A stretch of 64,000 nt of DNA from VXMO01 sp965205915 (lineage in GTDB: Bacteria > Chloroflexota > Dehalococcoidia > UBA6926). The stretch spans positions 2,108,001-2,172,000 of the forward strand of contig OZ242191.1 of the NCBI GenBank assembly GCA_965205915.1, written 5' to 3'. The notes under the pieces were generated by a model. That model saw only the letters and a program-made list of their open reading frames with translations. It did no database searches and was not told the DNA's origin. Positions within the stretch are counted from its first letter, which is position 1, and every line of letters starts with the position of its first letter. Shown piece after piece: positions 61,246-64,000 of the stretch. A program made the position numbers and the translations under genes.

Positions 61246-64000
61246 CTAGCAGCCATTCATGCGGTGGATGTAGATCCCCTGAGTCTCAATCATCGTGCTC
61301 AGATCCTCATCAGCGTCCGCCTCCGCGAGCAGGGCGGCATCAACGCCTCTCACCTGGAACGTGTATTCCGCCAGGTTGATCAGGCCGGAGAGCTGCACGA
61401 AGCGGGCAGCGGAGCCTCTGCGAATCGGAATCCATCCTGACCCCGAGGAGTGTGACGATTCATAGTCGTTAAGAGCTGTCGGCGTGTAGCGGTACTCGTA
61501 ACTCGTCGGCACGCGACCGTCCTCGTTCGGAACGGGCGGCCTCCACCGTAGGATGATCCTTCCGTCCGCGGCCGTCGCTGTCAACTCCTGCGGCACGCCA
61601 AGCTCGGCCAGTTCTTCGAGTTCAAACTCCGCCACCGTGGCCTCAACCGGCGCTGCGTCCTCGCTATGACTCCCATAGTTGTCGACCCTGTGCGTGATGT
61701 TCACGATGTCATTCAGTTCATCTGCGTCCGTCAGGGACTGCACCGTCACCCGCTGGGCGTCGTCCCAGTTTTCCCTTGTAAATTCCAGCTGGGCAGGAGT
61801 CACACGAACCTGGGCACTATCGTCCAGGATGGTGATGCTCACCACTTGGCCGAAGCTTGGCTGCGTATTGAGCACGATAAAGTAGAAAGCCGTCCTGCCC
61901 TCAACAAACCTCAGCCTGGTGGGAGTAATGGTGATGCTCTCCTCGTCGTCGTCATCGATGTCGACATTGACATCATTTACAGTCACGTTGTTCGCCCCAT
62001 AATCCGAACCGTTGACCACGTGATTAATGGCGATGCCCTGCTCGTCATCCACGTCGTCGTCATGCGGCGCGATGAGCGTAACCGTCTGCGGAGTATCCCA
62101 ATTGCCCGGGGTGAACGTGAGCCTCGGTGGAATCACCGGTGGACTCACCACCACCGTCAACTTCGTTGCGGGGACCGCTGCCAGATCTATCGTGACCGTG
62201 CCAAGGGGCTCTGAGTTCAGGACGATCGTGTAACTTGATCTCAGCTGCTCCCTGAACCTCAAAGATGTTTTGGAACGGATCACGCCGCGGTCATCATTAT
62301 CGACAATGGCGACGTTCACTGCATTCGCGGGGATAGCCGTGTAGTCTGCGCCGGTCACTTTGTGCGTCAGGGTGAAGCTTTCCGAGTCATCATCGATGTC
62401 GTCATCAACCGGCGCCAGGGTGACGATCTGCGCCATGTCCCAGTCAGTGGCGTTGAACGTGAGGCTCGGTATGGCGGTAAGGTCCGCTGTAAAGCGTTCA
62501 TCGACCTCGACCTCCACGGTGACGTTGCCGCCAACCGGCTGCGTATTGAGCACGACGGTGTACGAATCCATTTCCCCCTCTTCAATGGTGAAGTTATTGC
62601 CCGTTACCGTGACACCCTGATTATCAGGATCGTAGACGTCCACCTGGACTGTTCCGGTAGTTCCCGTAACCGTATAGTTGTCGGAGGTTATCGCGTGTGA
62701 GATCTTCGCGGTTTCGTCAACCGCGTCCGGGTCCACGGGCGACTCCACCGTTACCGTCTGCGGAGTCCCCCAGGTGCCGGCCGATCCGCCCGTGAACGTG
62801 ATGGATGTTTCGGTCGTCCTCACGTTCGGCACGTTATCACCGGTCCCGCCGCTCACCGTGAGGCCCAGCGTCACCTCGGCTTCCGGGTCGGTCGTCAGCC
62901 GGACCGTGTACATAGCGGTGCCGCCCTCAGTGACCGTCACCCCTGCCGTGGAGACGGAGATGTTATTCGCATCGTTATCAACCGTGTTGGCAGTGACTGG
63001 TTCCGCAGTCACATTATTGGGGGGGCCGTAGTCGCCTCCGGAAACGGCATGCGTAAAGGTTGCCGTCTCGTCTGAGGCGGAGTCATTGTCTTGCGCCGCA
63101 ACAATACCGACAGCCTGGACGTCGTCCCAATTGGCTGCCATAAACGTCAAGCTGGATTTGTTGGCGTTGAGCGTAGTCTCGCCGCCCATCACCTTGGTAA
63201 TCGTGATCGTCACATCGGCCGTCGGCTGGCTGTTCAGCACCACATCGTAGTACTGTGTCTCTCCCTCGGTAATGTTCAAGGTTGTGGGACTCACAGTCAC
63301 GCCGCGAAAGTCATTGTCCTGTATGCGGAACATGCGAGTTCTGGCCGGCGTCATTGCTGTTTCGTAGTCCCCGCCGGTCACCACGTGCCTCATGGTCACG
63401 CGCTCCTCGGTGCCCTCGTCGATGTCATCATCAATGGCAAATACTGAAACTGTCTGTGCGTCTTCCCAGTTTGCCGTCGTAAACATAAGGGAGTTCGGCG
63501 TCGCCCTCGCATCATCCAGGGAGTCGGTATCGTGATCCTCGATGGTAACGGTTATGGTCACGGTGCTTGTCGGTTGACTCTCCAGTTTTAAGGAGTAGCG
63601 ACCGGTCTCTCCTTCGTTGACCGGCCCTGACGTGTTGGAAACCTTCACGCCCCGCGTATCATCGTCCGGCAGTGTGACCGTCACTTCCGGCAGGTTTGTG
63701 AGCGCCGTATACTCTCCCGGACCGGATGAGACGGAGTGCGAGACGACAGCCATTTCTTCATCTTCGTCAACCCTGTCATGCGGGTTCCTGACAGTCACTG
63801 TTTGTCTGGAAGAGGAAGACCAGTTGCCCGAATCGAACGTCAGCATAGCCGGACTAATTGTGACCTCATCGTGGTTATCTCTGATGGTGACCACGACTGC
63901 TCCGGAGCTGGGTTGCGACATCAACCATACGTCATAGGTCCCGTTCTCGGCCTCATCGATGGAGAGCGAATTTCGCGAAATGAGAACGGCAGCCGTGTCA
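61246..64000 (-). CDS. Giant Calx-beta-like repeat protein with Fn3-like end (5' end outside window)
   Basis: The open frame runs off the right edge: codons to position 64000 read 'DTAAVLISRNSLSIDEAENG' and join the repeat pattern without a stop, so no start lies in the window. The visible ~918 residues hold seven full repeats plus part of another, an Fn3-like domain ('LGVPQELTATAADGRIILRW') and a terminal Cys (IHRMNGC). The seven repeats align one-to-one with repeats 14-20 of the protein at 53197 (for example 'DTDSLDDA' against 'DSDSLDDA'), showing a tandem gene duplication. A secreted surface role is likely. Confidence 0.88.
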   Translation of the reverse strand, partial: DTAAVLISRNSLSIDEAENGTYDVWLMSQPSSGAVVVTIRDNHDEVTISPAMLTFDSGNWSSSSRQTVTVRNPHDRVDEDEEMAVVSHSVSSGPGEYTALTNLPEVTVTLPDDDTRGVKVSNTSGPVNEGETGRYSLKLESQPTSTVTITVTIEDHDTDSLDDARATPNSLMFTTANWEDAQTVSVFAIDDDIDEGTEERVTMRHVVTGGDYETAMTPARTRMFRIQDNDFRGVTVSPTTLNITEGETQYYDVVLNSQPTADVTITITKVMGGETTLNANKSSLTFMAANWDDVQAVGIVAAQDNDSASDETATFTHAVSGGDYGPPNNVTAEPVTANTVDNDANNISVSTAGVTVTEGGTAMYTVRLTTDPEAEVTLGLTVSGGTGDNVPNVRTTETSITFTGGSAGTWGTPQTVTVESPVDPDAVDETAKISHAITSDNYTVTGTTGTVQVDVYDPDNQGVTVTGNNFTIEEGEMDSYTVVLNTQPVGGNVTVEVEVDERFTADLTAIPSLTFNATDWDMAQIVTLAPVDDDIDDDSESFTLTHKVTGADYTAIPANAVNVAIVDNDDRGVIRSKTSLRFREQLRSSYTIVLNSEPLGTVTIDLAAVPATKLTVVVSPPVIPPRLTFTPGNWDTPQTVTLIAPHDDDVDDEQGIAINHVVNGSDYGANNVTVNDVNVDIDDDDEESITITPTRLRFVEGRTAFYFIVLNTQPSFGQVVSITILDDSAQVRVTPAQLEFTRENWDDAQRVTVQSLTDADELNDIVNITHRVDNYGSHSEDAAPVEATVAEFELEELAELGVPQELTATAADGRIILRWRPPVPNEDGRVPTSYEYRYTPTALNDYESSHSSGSGWIPIRRGSAARFVQLSGLINLAEYTFQVRGVDAALLAEADADEDLSTMIETQGIYIHRMNGC

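Overview
The window looks like a chromosomal segment of a Chloroflexota bacterium, possibly a marine SAR202 or Dehalococcoidia-like lineage. This is inferred, not proven. The clues are an H+/Na+-type complex I locus, a fused 2-oxoacid:ferredoxin oxidoreductase, a DUF2298 ('YYY') plus Agl23-like membrane pair, and a secreted protein ending in an EF-hand/dockerin-like tail of a type I associate with Chloroflexota surface proteins. Coding is dense, with many ATGA or GTGA stop/start overlaps.

Layout. 1-9211 holds a complex I (NADH:quinone oxidoreductase-like) operon in the order nuoM(3' end)-microORF-A-B-C-D-H-I-J-K-L-N. No NuoE, F or G is visible. NuoI carries a repeat-rich C-terminal tail. 9233-16420 is housekeeping: an orphan duplicated HicB-like protein, aldo/keto reductase, biotin ligase, a VTT membrane protein, hisG, a phospholipase C-like gene, hisD and ftsY. 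16448-23558 is a likely surface-glycan membrane module: DUF2298 protein, Agl23-like glycosyltransferase, flippase-like protein and FAD oxidoreductase. 23545-27967, on the minus strand, is korA-korB-midA-ridA. 28150-35702 is mixed: a Cys/His-rich lipoprotein, an MBL hydrolase, a Rieske-fold protein lacking its His ligands, tRNA-Ser(GCT), miaB, a heptad-repeat protein and a zinc ribbon. 35758-42047 is an AddB/AddA recombination helicase-nuclease pair. 42055-43594 is a His-rich CDF metal exporter plus a 43-residue His/Cys peptide.

44421-64000 is an accessory surface/secretome island. It begins with a serpin lipoprotein followed 5 bases later by a 2260-residue subtilisin-fold protein (beta-helix, Calx-beta-like and cadherin-like repeats). 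Two tandem minus-strand paralogous giant repeat proteins follow. They share the repeat family, a C-terminal Fn3-like domain and a terminal Cys. The tail-to-tail junction between the protease gene and the first repeat giant has been tandemly duplicated, leaving gene-end fragments and two copies of a perfect hairpin. The first repeat giant has a good sigma70-type promoter and a leader of about 330 bases rich in hairpins.

The most interesting candidates are the 43-residue metal-peptide next to the CDF exporter, the serpin/protease operon with a His-to-Glu change in the protease triad, the duplicated convergent junction, the hairpin-rich leader, and the Rieske-fold protein without iron-sulfur His ligands.
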